Shown: positions 1 to 11,900 of the stretch, piece by piece
How the letters are laid out: each line of letters starts with the position of its first letter
How positions within the stretch are numbered: the first letter of the stretch is position 1
From: Xiphias gladius
Lineage: Eukaryota; Chordata; Actinopteri; Istiophoriformes; Xiphiidae
NCBI RefSeq assembly: GCF_016859285.1
Contig: NC_053422.1
Coordinates: forward strand, 14,975,501-15,039,500
Length of the DNA stretch: 64,000 nucleotides
Direction: 5' to 3'
Position numbers and translations under genes: made by a program
Notes under the pieces: generated by a model
What the model saw: only the letters and a program-made list of their open reading frames with translations
What the model was told of the DNA's origin: nothing
The model's database searches: none

Positions 1-435
1 GCAGATCTCCTCTCATCTGGACACCGGTGTCTGGACAGTGAGAGAGCAACATTCAGAGAGTGAGAAAATCAACCTGAATCAACAAGAATAATGAGTGGGA
101 ATTACACCCCCTTTGATCAGTTGAGAGAAAAAACTAAAATTGGACACATGACCTCAATATATCTAAAACATGTGCTACAGCCCTGGTAAGATGACAAATG
201 TCAAATGTATGTAAGTTAATAAAAGTCATATAGCTGCACCTGCCACAATATAAGAACTGTTTGGCATTTAGCAGCCACAGTGCAGTATTATTAGAGCTGT
301 AATAAACTTCAGAGAAACATAAATGGTTTGGTCTTCTGGCTGCTACAAACGTATATCTCAGTGACAGGTGTGTGTGCATGTCTGTGTTAGTCACTGAGTG
401 TGTGTAGTGTTTGTAACCTGTGAAGCTGGTACTCC

Positions 436-466
<31 letters not shown>

Positions 467-897
467 ACCCCTCCATAAACTTGAGACGACCAAAGGCAGC
501 AGATTTCTCCTCCCTCCCTCCCTGCGTCCTGTCATTTGGTGTCATATCTATTTAAGGCTCCCCCGCTGTTCTTCGTTTGCTCTATATCTCTCTCTAAAGC
601 TCAAATAGAAGCAGCGACTTTTAACTCCAGCATTTGAGATCTGGGGGGAAATTGCTGGGAGGATAAAAACAAAGGAATATATAGCACAGAGAGGAATGAT
701 TGTTGTGAGGAATTTAGGAGTCCACATTAGGGACACCACTGGGTTACCATGCATGATAAGGTAGGGAAACCACACGACTTGGAGATAAGGTATGGCCTGT
801 TTCCTTCCTTATGATCGCTGTAGCTGATTTGTGGAGGAGAGTGAGTAGAAACGGATCATTTTTAGAGCAAAAAGGCTTTTTTTTGGCCTTATAACTC
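1..897. other. 5' flank, no gene resolved
   Basis: I see no convincing coding sequence here. A short (CA)n run sits at 436-460. A TATTTAAG element at 549-556 could be a weak TATA box for the downstream membrane-protein ORF, and a GTAGGG donor-like site follows position 760. That would make a noncoding first exon ending near 760 possible. This is inference only. Confidence 0.3.
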
Positions 898-1314
898 ATG
901 GATTCACTCGGTGTCCGTAGTCCGTCCTCTTCAAAGTCAGATGAAGATTCCCCCGATCACACTCCGGTCCCGGACTCCTCCCGCCACACCTCCCACATAG
1001 GGAACCAGGATGGGCTCAGTGGCCTGGGCTACGGGTTCAGGGTTGCCTGGCACCAGCTGAGGCCCTTCATCCCTTTCTTCCTCATCAGCTCCATGGTGGT
1101 GGCCCTTGTCTACCTGGTGCAGGCGATAGTCTACGGGGGGCCCTTCAAAGACCCACTTTTCTTTTCCAAGTTCAATGAGCGCTGGCCCCGGCCCACTCCC
1201 GACCATCAGGACTCTCCAACACCTACCAAGGTTTTCAGTCCGGTTCCCTCTCTGTCCTTTCAGCAAGTCCTGGTCGACATGCACAGAGACAATGATACTA
1301 CGGGAGGTGGTTGA
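898..1314 (+). CDS. Unrecognised single-pass membrane protein, 138 aa
   Basis: I do not recognise this gene. One uninterrupted reading frame runs from ATG to TGA. Residues 1-53 are hydrophilic and rich in Ser, Pro and Asp. Residues about 57-81 form one strong hydrophobic helix with FIPFFLISSMVVALVYLV in its core, flanked by an Arg-Pro on the N side. The C-terminal 55 or so residues are polar and Pro-rich, with several S/T-P pairs. There is no signal peptide, so a type II or tail-cytosolic single-pass orientation is possible but not decided. The long open frame, GC-rich coding-like composition and a single clean membrane segment argue for a real gene. It could also be the last exon of a longer gene whose upstream exons lie before or within 1-890. 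The reverse-strand ORF across the same bases is a shadow. Confidence 0.55.
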   Translation: MDSLGVRSPSSSKSDEDSPDHTPVPDSSRHTSHIGNQDGLSGLGYGFRVAWHQLRPFIPFFLISSMVVALVYLVQAIVYGGPFKDPLFFSKFNERWPRPTPDHQDSPTPTKVFSPVPSLSFQQVLVDMHRDNDTTGGG

Positions 1315-2079
1315 TCACAAAAACTTGAGGAACTGACCTCTTCTACTCTCTGTGGATATGAGCAACACGAACTCCTGTAGGATTCCTCCAGTTCTCAGTG
1401 CTATTACAAGAGCACAGACTGATAACTGACCATAATTGTAAATGTAATGTATTTTCTTTTGGTTTTATTTGGGCTGTGTATATGTGCCTTACCGGTCTAA
1501 TTATCAGGCCCTAGGACTAGTTATGGTTGCAACATATAAGACGGGGGCCCACCTTATATGACAACATTTTCCATAATGATTTAACTTTTGAATCTTTTTG
1601 TCTCAATAGTGCTTTTTTTTTTTAAGGACACATTTATCCAAGTAGTTTTCTTTTTGTGAATCATTCGCACCAAAGTAAATGACATCTTAAGTGGTAAAAC
1701 ATAGATAAATCGCTACAATGTTTTAATTAGAAAATGTGGCTATCTGACATTCATAGTAAAGCGCCATGGATATCATATGTTTTGCCTGTATTTCTATATA
1801 AGTATACAACATGAACCAATGCCACATACCACAGCATTTATAACCCTAGCTAATTTGCCATTCCAGTCCCGAGATGGACCGTTAAAGCACACAAAACTCA
1901 ACAAGAAAATACATACATAACAGCACAGGACACAAAGTGCAAAAAAAACCAAACAATATACAAATAATTATGAAATTGTATCCCCATAAAACTTAATGGC
2001 AAGTACCAGAACATTTATGGCTACATGACTGCTCCCTCTTTAAAAACTCTTATCCTGTATTTTCCCCTGACAGCGCATG
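1315..2079. other. AT-rich 3' flank, nothing recognised
   Basis: This is AT-rich sequence after the membrane-protein ORF. It presumably includes that gene's 3' untranslated region. I see no coding frame or repeat that I can name. Confidence 0.4.
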
Positions 2080-2087
2080 TACAGTTT

Positions 2088-2300
2088 AATAGTAGGGATG
2101 CAACAATCCAACTTTTTCTCTCCTGACACCGATACCTCAGCTTGCCGATGGCAAGTATTCGATCTGATACCAGTGCTCTCCTCTTCCCAAATTCAAAAAA
2201 CTGTAAACCTCACTGCACAGAAATTACTGGAATTATTTTTACACAAGATAACACAGAGCCAGAGATTGCTGTGGCACTAGAAACCGAGTCAGTGGCCCGC
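2088..2300 (+). repeat. Dispersed teleost repeat fragment (hAT-like type)
   Basis: The stretch beginning GTAGGGATGCAACAATCC, followed by ACACCGATACC and GATCTGATACC blocks, resembles a widespread fish repeat built of GATGC-ACCGAT and GTATCGG words, usually classed with non-autonomous hAT elements. It is diverged and its borders are not clear. The assignment is from memory of the consensus. Confidence 0.35.
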
Positions 2301-2309
2301 TATGACTGA

Positions 2310-2885
2310 ATGGATGTTACTGACGATGGAAACATGAAATTTTATAATGACACTGACGAAGAAAGTGTATATAATGTGGGTAGTCACACCGTGGCCGATC
2401 CACTTAATCAGGTCGGTATCATCATAGTCCCGTTAAAGCGGCAGACTGACTATCATGAAATCATCAGATACGCCCTTTGCCTCCACTTCAGTTCACATAA
2501 TCATGTCAAACTAAACCATCAGGTTTTGAAATGGACCTGCAGCAGATATATTAAGTCCACAATGAAAGTGGACTCTGTTTGCAGATCACAGTGGCAGAGT
2601 TACTTCTCACTAAGTAAAAATCTCGTCCAAACACCTGGACCGAACTATCAAGATACAGTTGATTTAGATGTACTTGTAGAAACCATTCTTCGTCTCCCGC
2701 AAATACAGGCACATAACATATTGGAAAACTGGCTAAGATGTCTTATTTCCTTTGCTCCCTTCACCTTGGGTTTTCCCTACCGGCACAGTCTTGCACAAGC
2801 TTATAGAGATGCTTTGATATCCTTGCATCACATGTGCCCATTATTGCGATCACTATTATCTTATGTGGATGTGGCAAGGGGTTGA
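2310..2885 (+). CDS. Uncharacterised 191-codon ORF
   Basis: An ATG-to-TGA frame of 191 codons lies in otherwise AT-rich, repeat-bearing sequence. I do not recognise the product. The N-terminal 30 residues are acidic. The middle contains several Cys and His without a clear metal-binding spacing. The last 60 residues are Leu-rich and could form helices (for example LVETILRLPQIQ and LRCLISFAPFTL). No splice sites, promoter or paralogue in the window support it. An open frame this long is unusual in AT-rich noncoding DNA, so it is either a young or relic coding segment, possibly carried by the adjacent repeat, or a chance frame. Treat it as a candidate only. Confidence 0.25.
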   Translation: MDVTDDGNMKFYNDTDEESVYNVGSHTVADPLNQVGIIIVPLKRQTDYHEIIRYALCLHFSSHNHVKLNHQVLKWTCSRYIKSTMKVDSVCRSQWQSYFSLSKNLVQTPGPNYQDTVDLDVLVETILRLPQIQAHNILENWLRCLISFAPFTLGFPYRHSLAQAYRDALISLHHMCPLLRSLLSYVDVARG

Positions 2886-5308
2886 CAGGCAGACTGGTAG
2901 CTGTATGTAGAGGTAGGTAAAAATAAGATCTTGTTAAATTTTTTATTCATATTACTCAGAGGCAGGGAATCCAAGGTCAGTAATTAAAAGGTTTATGCCA
3001 AGTAAGATTTCAACAAGACTGTGCGAGGGTTGGTTGGTAACAATTAACACGGGACTATCATTTATTGTGTCTCAGTGTGGAGAGTGTCTCAGACATAGTA
3101 ATGTGCCATTTGTAGTGTTTGCCCACACTTCACCTCAGAAACAAATATAACCATGAAAAAAAAAATACAATCTCAGGATTTTATCATTTTCTATTTTTTC
3201 TGTGACGTCTTGCTTTCTTCCACAGAAGTGTGCAATTACAACAGAAAGAAAAAAGAAAATCTTACCGAATTGTTTCTTAGTAATTAAGTGATCAGTAAAC
3301 CACATTTCAACTGAAGAATGTTTATGTGTGTAACTTTTGCTGCACAGCAGCTAATGTATGCAATTGTGGCATTATGACAACAACTATTAAAATGTAGTGT
3401 AGCATAAATAGAGAAGTCACCGGACCAACTAACTAATCTCAGTTACACAGAAATATAAACCTTTGTTAGCAGTAGCTAATAGCCACAATGAGTGACCGGT
3501 CATACAGACCAAGTGAAGCTGTAGCAGCAACAACTCTGAGTATACTAAACTAAGCTAGGGAGTTTTTGTTGCTTTAGAATTAAAGTTTTCATTTTTAATA
3601 ATAAGAATGTGTTATTTCGTTTCACAAAAGTTACACAGTCTCACTCTAAGTCCACCCAGCTAAACTTATGTAGTGTAGCTCTGTAATCCTACCTTCATTA
3701 GGGTTATAATGTTCGGTTTAAATGAAATAAACTTTAAAGAGGTGATAGTCTAACTTAATTGTCATTTCGGAGGCTGTAGTTTTCGGTATATAATATTTTG
3801 TAGAAAAACCTTCAAGTATAATGCAATACAATTACAATACCGCCACAAACTGCAGCCTCCAAAATGACCATAAGGTTGAATCAACACCTCTCTTAAAGCA
3901 GTCTCGACAAAACAGCTAAGAAAGATTCTCAGAAGCGTCAGATGGTTGAGAATCGAGCGGCTCGTCTGGTCCTGAACCGTCCATTTAGAGAGAAGGTTGA
4001 AGAAATTTAAGCTGCTGTTAACTTCTGGGGATTCTTCAACCTGGAACTAATGTTGTTATAAAAACTGTTCTGTACAGGGCAGCCATTTAGTGAAATAATT
4101 CACCATTGTTTATTAGAAAGATCTCTGAAGAGAATTGATTTTCAATAGAAGGTTGTAATGTGTCATAAATAGACTTAAGACTATAATGAGAAGTGTATTG
4201 TTCTATTCTGTTGTTGGAGACTGGGTAGTTGTGGAAATTAATTATAGGGTGTATACTTCTGCACTGCTGATTATAATAACAACCTTGTACTGCACTTTGT
4301 TTTATTTTTTTTACTGTTCCATACGTAAGTATATGTACTTATGTATGTTCACGCCTACATGCGTGTAAATTTAATCTTTTTTTTTCATTCGCATCTAATT
4401 TATGTAATTTATAATAATGCCAAGAATGTTCCCCTATGGACCCCAGCAAGAATAGCTTTCACATTAGTAACAGCTAATGGGAATCCAAATTAATAAACAA
4501 GACAAAAAAATTATAACTTTCATTAAAAAAAAGCCTAGCGAGTTTCTTGAGTCCTATTTAGACGAAGAACGAAGTTACACGAGTGGATTTTTCTCGTTTT
4601 CATTCTCGGTCGTGTCATCCTTGTCAGTCTGCCGTGTGGTGGCACTTCTGCCCCCTGGCGGCTGCGAAGCCAACTACAGTATAACGTTGCCGCCGATGAC
4701 CGCGCCGACCCGCGGGTGAACTCCACCAGAATGGACAGAAAAGCCGACAAAAACACAAAACAATACACTGTCTATTAACTTGACTAGGAAAACATATATG
4801 TATTAAAGTCCAATTAATGTAATTTCCTGGCCGTGGGAGCGGATTTATAGAAAGCTTTTGAGACTCGCAGACGGTGAGTGAAGCTGGTGTCTGTCAGCCT
4901 GCCCGCGTTTGTTACAGTTCGGCCGGGAGAAAGTAGTTTAGACCGCCCGGCTTGTGCCCAGAAGTTTAGTTAGAGTAGATACCGAGATGTTTATGACATG
5001 TTAACCAGCGTGTGGTCTGTCATGACCAGGTTACACCTCCGTACTCTGGGCGTCGTGGCTGCCCCGTGCACCGTTAGCTGGCCGCTAGTTGTCAGCAGGG
5101 ATGCTAACCTGCAGGGCGGCTTTGATAGCACGGGTCTTTGGCAAAGGACAACGGTTTTTTTAAAACTTTTGTCCCAGCTCAGGAATCGTTTTGTTGCTGA
5201 TTTTATCCAGTAAAAAACGTATAAGTTTGGTTGTTTAAAAAAAATAAAAAATAAATAAAATAAATAAAACAATACGGAGGGAAACAGAACAGTAGTTGTA
5301 GTGATTTG
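2886..5308. other. Intergenic AT-rich region with inverted repeat and CpG-richer segment
   Basis: No gene is supported here. An imperfect inverted repeat lies at 3732-3898 and is listed separately. From about 4620 to 5110 the sequence becomes richer in G+C and CpG than its surroundings. It may be a promoter or 5' exon region for the BTB gene that begins at 5970, but no transcript evidence can be read from sequence. Confidence 0.35.
3732..3898. repeat. Imperfect inverted repeat, MITE-like
   Basis: The left arm (about 3732-3789) and right arm (about 3837-3898) are reverse complements with scattered mismatches. They share the words CTTTAAAGAGGTG, GTCATTT and GGAGGCTG, and are separated by roughly 47 bases. 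The shape suggests a small non-autonomous DNA transposon or a fold-back element. The family was not identified. Confidence 0.5.
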
Positions 5309-5530
5309 CAGTGGTGGAAGAAGTACTCAGATCTTTTACTAAAGTAAAAGTAGTAACTCCACAGTGTAGAAATACTCTTAAAAGTAAAATTCCTGCATTC
5401 CAATTTTTTTCAAGTAAAATTATTAAAGTGTTATTTTGAAAATATACTTAAAGTACTCATTATGCATAATGAACCATTTCAGAATAAAAGTTTTAGGCAC
5501 TAAAAGTAAAATGACGATGCTTTCAAAAAT
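5309..5530 (+). repeat. Dispersed teleost repeat, CAGTGGTGGAAGAAGTA type (copy 1, truncated)
   Basis: The element starts with CAGTGGTGGAAGAAGTACTC and continues with AAAGTAAAAGT, ATACTCTT and CCTGCATTC words in the same order as the copy at 32076-32507. The right end with its inverted terminal repeat is missing, so this copy is truncated. It lies directly next to a Tc1-like relic. Confidence 0.6.
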
Positions 5531-5600
5531 AATACCATTAATAGTTTTTATTTATCAGTTAACATCATACAAACTTCATATATGTAGTAAAGAGAAAAAT

Positions 5601-5765
5601 CCTAAATCAAATCGATATTTGGTGTGACCACGCTTTGCCTTTAAAACAGCACGATTTCTCCTGGGTTCATTCGTACACAGTTTTCCAATGTACTTGGCAG
5701 GTAGGTTGCTCCAAGCATCTCTTCATGTAATCCCAGACTGACTCGATGCTCAACATCAATTAATG
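5601..5765 (-). mobile_element. Tc1/mariner transposase C-terminal relic
   Basis: Read on the minus strand, the segment encodes a decayed transposase C-terminus, including ATYLPSTLENCVRMNPGEI. This resembles the NNLPAKYLENCV-type end of Tc1-like transposases, followed by a remnant of their usual KGGHTKY tail. There is an in-frame stop and an internal gap. Only about 55 codons remain and no terminal repeats are evident. It is a fossil fragment without function. Confidence 0.5.
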
Positions 5766-5969
5766 AAAGATCTACGGTCATGTATTTTTAAGGGGTGCAT
5801 GTGTGGCCACTACTACAAACATGTTTGTTTTGGTTTTTCTGGCTGAAAAATTGTCTTTCTCGTTACACTTGAATTTATCTTAGACATTTTTAGGCTTCTT
5901 CTGGCCACGTAGATTTCAGCAGGTTTATCTTGTCACTTTTCACCCTCTATCTCTCCCTCTCTGAAGTGG

Positions 5970-8900
5970 ATGTTTCCAGCATCCATGTGGTGCTACCAAA
6001 AACCAGGGTTCGAAGCCCTCCTCCTGTCTGAGCTGCAGAGACAGCAACAGCGCAGCCAGTTCTGTGACACTCTGCTCAGGGCAGAAGGTATGAAAAAACT
6101 CACAAAAACGACTAAATGACACACATTTCATTGTTGACTTCAGAGTGTGTTGTTTTGCTGTTTGTGTTCTTGTTGTCAATACTCTCTGTAGTGGGTTTGA
6201 ACATAGTCAGGATGTAAAATCTACACATTTTCACATCCTAATATATCATATTCTAGTTTCATGTAGATGGGGAAGCCATTATCATTACTGACATCTGTCC
6301 TCTCCTCCAGGTGTTTCAGTGCCGGCACACAGTTGTATTCTCTCAGCTATCAGCCCCCGTGTATCTTCTGCTCTGTCCTCCATGCCGGCGCCCCCTGTAG
6401 GACAGAGTCGTCTCCTGGAGTTTCAGCCTCTCAGCTCCTGCACCTTGCTCCACATGGTCAGACTGCTGTACTCTGGAGAGATGGCAGGCGAGGGCGAGAA
6501 GGAGAAGCAAGAGGCTATTTCTGCTGCAGCCAAGCTGGGCATCCATGGGCTGGTGGAGGTCACGAAAAGAGATCGTAAAACCAGAAGTGGGGAAGGAGGA
6601 GGCCAGCGCATGGAGGTGGGAGTTCAGACAGAGCCACTGATGCTTAAGGAGAATGAGAGGAGGCGGGGCAAGTGGAGGAGAGAGGTGAGGGATGGGAGCA
6701 CTTTTCTGTGGAAGGAGACACTGTCAGATGATGAAAAAGATGTCTGGACACAGACAGAGGAGCTGCAGGTAAAAACAGCTCCCGCTACTCACTCAGAAGC
6801 CTCTTTTGAGACCACTGATATGGCTGCTCTCCAGGGTTTAGCACAGATGGACTCCCATCTTGTTCCCCCTCACATCCCCATATCCCTCATCTACCCACCA
6901 GAGGAAAACCAAACACCTCAACCTCCCTCTGATCCTGCAGCCTCTATGCAAGCCTCCACAGCAGCTGGACACACATCTGTTGCTGTTGCGGCACGGCCGC
7001 ACACCTCCGTCCCCCCACCTCACCTGCCTTTTCCCTCCCAAACGACCTTGTGTGCTGCTGACCTTCAGAGCTGGTCGACTGGCCCTCAAGGAGCAGCCAG
7101 AGATGTCATGGAGAGGGAAGAATGTACGGAACAGCAGTTCGAGCAGTTCCAAGGCAACATCCCGGGATTCATTACCTACTTCCTGAATCTGGACAAAGAG
7201 GGGGGCTCCCGCAGGGGGCGAGCAGGGCGGAGGCGGAGGGCAGGGGCAGGAGGTGCCAGGAGAGCCGGGACGGGCAACAGGCAAGCCAGGAGACCTCGAG
7301 CAAGAACAGGAGGGAGGGGGAGAGGAGGGTTAATGCAGACAGTGGATGTGCAGGAGGTGGGGCTGAGCAGTCTGCAGCAGCTGTTCCTGCAGAGGTGGGG
7401 GGTGACGATGTCCAGGACGGGTCAGGGCGGAGGAGCTGCAGGCAGGAAGTTGTACCTGAAGACAAGAGAGCTTCTGAAGCCGGCCAAGAGCTGTTGGAGG
7501 AGAAGAAGGCGCGGCACAGTGTGGGAGTTCAGTCAGAGTGGAGACATGCTGCCACACAGCAAGGGAGGAGGAGGAGGTAACACACAGCATGGAAGGAGGA
7601 GGACGATGCATCAGTTTAAACAGGTGAGGGTGCTGTCTTCTGTTTGTAATATCAACAAAAAACTGAGGAAGATCACAGGGCTGTTCCCACAATGAAACAC
7701 CATTTTGACAACATTTTACAACTTGAAATAAGGTATTTTATTTTGAAACAGGATTTAAGGTGTCACAGTCCAGAGATGTGATAGTTAGAGAATCTGTAAT
7801 GGTGTTACTGGTTGAAACGTTGGTACTTTATCTGATAAATGTCAAAGAAAACCACATGCAATTTTTCTTTTTTCACAAAGTAAACATAACAAGTAAATAT
7901 AATTAATACAACTATAAGAAAGTATGTAAAAAATAAAAACTTGGTTTTCTAGAACTGCCTGAACTATCTGTCTATAAGAAGTTTCTGACCTCATCAATTC
8001 TGACTTCTGAGATTTCTTTGTGACACGGGTTTGATGGCCTGCAGTTACATTTACTGTTAAGATTTTCTTTATTAGAATTTCTTTCTCTTGCTAATTTTTA
8101 ACAAGCCAAACAGGCTTATTTTTGTTTTGGGCGGATGAATATAGAAAGTGATTGACCTGAAACAAAACATAGATTATATTTTAACATGTGAGCCCACAAA
8201 CAGACTGCGTCTTGGAATGTGCGACCTTGTTTCATTAACGTCCCTTCCAGTGCATCTGGATAAGGACAATTTTGCCTGCCAAGTGGGCATTAGTTTCTGA
8301 TAAATCGTCACATTTTATGGCCTTCTTATATAATTCATTACATATTAAGTATCTTATAATAGAACAGATAAAGTAGTTAGAGGGTTATAGTCATAATCTA
8401 ATAATCTGCCTTTTATTTTTTAAATTGATTTGTTTATTGTTTTGTCTATAAAACCATAAATAATGAAATTTCCTAAAGCTTACGTCTTCATACGTTTTGT
8501 TTTGTTTGACCAACAGTCCAAAACCCAAAATAATTCAGTTTACTATCACAGACGACAAACAAAAGCAGCAAATCATCACATTTGAGGAGCTGGAACTTGA
8601 GAATATTTGGCATTTTTGCTTAATAAATGACTTAAACAATTATTCAAAATAGTTGCTCATTAATTGTCTGAAGAATGACTAATTAATTAATTAATGGACT
8701 AATCACTTCAACTCTATAACAGTATGCCAGATTTAACAGTCACCATGTAAATTGAAAATGACTTGAAACATCCAAACTCTTTTTTCCCTCCATAATTGTT
8801 GCTGCAAAGTTACAACTAATATTGTATCCATGACTGTTAACAAAAATGGTTAAAGTTGTTACCTTTAGTTTTCAGTTTAGTTAATATCTGTCAAACCCCT

Positions 8901-11900
8901 AGAGTAGAACATAATGAGGGGATAGTATTAGCTAAGATAAAACAACATTCGCATCATGTATTTGTGGCTTTAACTTGTAGTAAAATGACTGTCTGATCTA
9001 TTAAGTGCCATTTTGAGAAGTCTGTGCCTCTGCACCCAGTCCATAGCTTGGACGAGATATTGGGTCCAGCCTTGTGATTGGTTAATTAAGTTTCAGCAGT
9101 AAATTTCTGACCAGTCATTTGGCTTAAAGAGGATAACATCTCTGCTCAGTGATTTGTGAATTGACTTAGATTACAAACTCAGTGTATAAGTCACTGTATT
9201 ATAACTTAATACACATTTTAATGCCTTGAACATTCTACATTTTGTATTGTATTATAATTAATACACTTTTTCTCCTCGGATATAGGAAAGTCTCCCGGTT
9301 AGCAGGGCTCACAGGGCGACGGCCAAATCAACATCGGTTTCCTTTTCTTCCACTCCCATGCAATTCTACAACATTCATACCTTATTGGACTCCGGTCCCA
9401 TCCTACAGCCTTCTCCGTCTCCCGTCCTGCTGTCATCTGCAGCCTCCTACATGCCTCCAGCATCGTCCCTCCTCCACACCACCTCCCTTCCTAATTCGGC
9501 ACCTCCACCCCACGAGGACCAGCCCGAGCACATTGATCGTCTTCTGGAGGAAGTGATGATGGGACTCGACATTTTACCAAACAACAACAACAACAGCAAC
9601 AGTGGTGCTCCACATTGTCAGCCTCCTCTGCCACCCAGTAGCAGCAGTTGTACCTGTGCCTCCTCTGGGAATAATTTGGCCCAAAACAAACAAAAAAGCT
9701 GTACCACTGGCCTCCTGGAAGCAGGTCCAGGTTTTCATCGGTCTACGCAGGTTGTTGCTGTAGCAAGAGGAGCCAGTGGTTCCACTTCTGCAAATCATGA
9801 GATACCCAATCTGCAGCAGCAGGGAGAGGGAGAGCTGAACAAGATGCTGGACCGCTTCCTCCAGTCATTTGAGCAACACATTGACAGCTTTAGTGCCAGG
9901 GAAGAGGAAGATATGGTTGGTGACAGCTCCGCAGAGGCTAGAAAGCCTTACACAGTCCAGAGCAAATACAGAAAAACCAAGACCCAGATCATAACCGCTC
10001 ATTCTCCTCATCTACAGAATACACGCATATTCCATCCAGTCATAGACTCTCAAACAACTGAATTGCGATTGATTGATAAAGCTGAAACACTGCCAAGCCG
10101 TTCACAGCCACACAGTGCCGTTCCACCAAAACATGCTGAGGGAACACCGGGAAGAGTCGAAGCACCAGCCAAACAACCAAACAAGAGAAGAAAAAAAAAA
10201 TATCTGTCCTCATTAGAGAAAAAGAGGGTGAGGGTGAGGAATCCAGTGTCAACAAGTGACCGAGAGGATAAACAGCTCCAGCAGATGCCTGTGGTGAAAC
10301 TGGAGAGGAGTGGCCCACTGCCAGTCAGAGTTACACTGCAGGGACACAACTGTCAAAGTCTGGAAGTCAAGGTGACAAAGTTTTCTAAGGACTCTCCACT
10401 ATTGTTGATGTCCACGGTCCCCCAAAAACCAAAAAACTGTTGTTTAAGACAAGTCTGATAACTGATGTTGATATGAGGGTGAAACTGCCCATAGGGGTGA
10501 AACTTTCCCATTGTCTAACAATGGGAAAGAAAATGTATCAAATGGTTTGTCTGTGCTTATATATTTTTCAGAGCACTGCAAAAATAAAGACCAGTTCATC
10601 ATCAGTGAAATACCCTTGTGGCAGCTTCTCTGAAGAGAATCAGCCAGTGGGGGGGGGCACAAAGATCTACCCAATCAGGAGTAGGTTTAGGGAAGCAAAT
10701 ATGGTGAGCATTGACCTTTTTTTGGTCAAAATGTATTTTCCAAACATCTGCGATTCAGATTTAAAGAAAGAGCCACCATTTTTTAGACACTCAAGCAGCG
10801 AGGCACCTCAGCAACTGTTGGATTAATTATCATGAAATTTTATGGAGACATTCATGGTCCCAAGCTGATGTATCCTAATGACTTTCGTGGTCTCCCTGCC
10901 ATTTCCTCCAGCATCTCCAGCAGGCCCAAGTGTTCACTTATCCTGAAAAATACTCAACATCTACAAGATGGATTAGCAGAGAACTTTGTACAGACATTCA
11001 TTATTCCCAGACAATGAATAATAATCATTTTTTCAATCCTTCAACTTTTCATGTAGCACCATCATCAGGTCAAAACTTTACTTTGTCCAGTACTTTGTAT
11101 GATGTTTTATGGCCAAATACTTGTTTAACTAATGACATTCCCATCAGCTTCAACTAGGGATGGGTTCCGATAGCTGGTTCCATTTTTGCTGTTGTTTTTG
11201 CATTTGTCTGTATAATTTAATTAAGTGAATTTGTTTTACAGGATAGTTTGCTCTCTCTTGAGGAGCCACTTGTAGACAAACGATCCCCATCAGCAGGCCA
11301 ACCGGGTTCCAGGCGAGGCAGGACCAAGAAAAATAGACAGCTTCTCAGTTTATCTAATGGTGGGACTACACCTCCACCAACTCAGCTGCAACATGTGGAG
11401 CCCTGTGGCACGAATGAACAACTAGAGAAAAATCAAGAGGGACATGAGAAAGGATTGACTGTCCAGCCACAGGAAGAGGCAGAGGGACCTACAGGGAGGG
11501 GAAAGAAGAGGGGAGCAGAGTCACGGGAGGAGACAAGCGATGAAGCCACTGTGGCCAAAAGGGTTTGCTTTGGGCAAATGGCACAGCCGACGTCTGAAAC
11601 ATGCATACCCAGCTCTGAATCTGCAGACTTTGTCTCTGAACAAGCTACCACAGAGACAGAGGACGAGATCGATGTAGAGACTCTTTCGCTGACCAGTGAA
11701 GGAGACCGTTTGCAAAGAGAGGAACGAGAAGAAAAAACACTGCGTAACGAAATCATACTCGAGGAAACAGAGGAAAGTTTGATGGATGAAGAAATGCAGG
11801 GCAGCGGGGATGAGATAATTGATGTGGATGGAGACACCGACGGAAGAAAGGACCTGGAGAAACATACAGATGACTACCGGGAGGAAGACCGCTTCCAGAG

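Noticed and set aside
3930-4000. Possible LINE-like QMVENRAARLVLN fragment
   Set aside because: Only about 20 codons look familiar and no neighbouring reverse transcriptase words were found, so it is too short to annotate.
6838-7692. Several minus-strand ORFs of 97-148 codons inside the BTB gene
   Set aside because: They are shadows of the large second exon, whose plus frame has the BTB domain and correct splice phases.
11433-11865. Ser-rich minus-strand ORFs opposite BTB exon 4
   Set aside because: They are antisense shadows of the Glu/Asp-rich coding strand.
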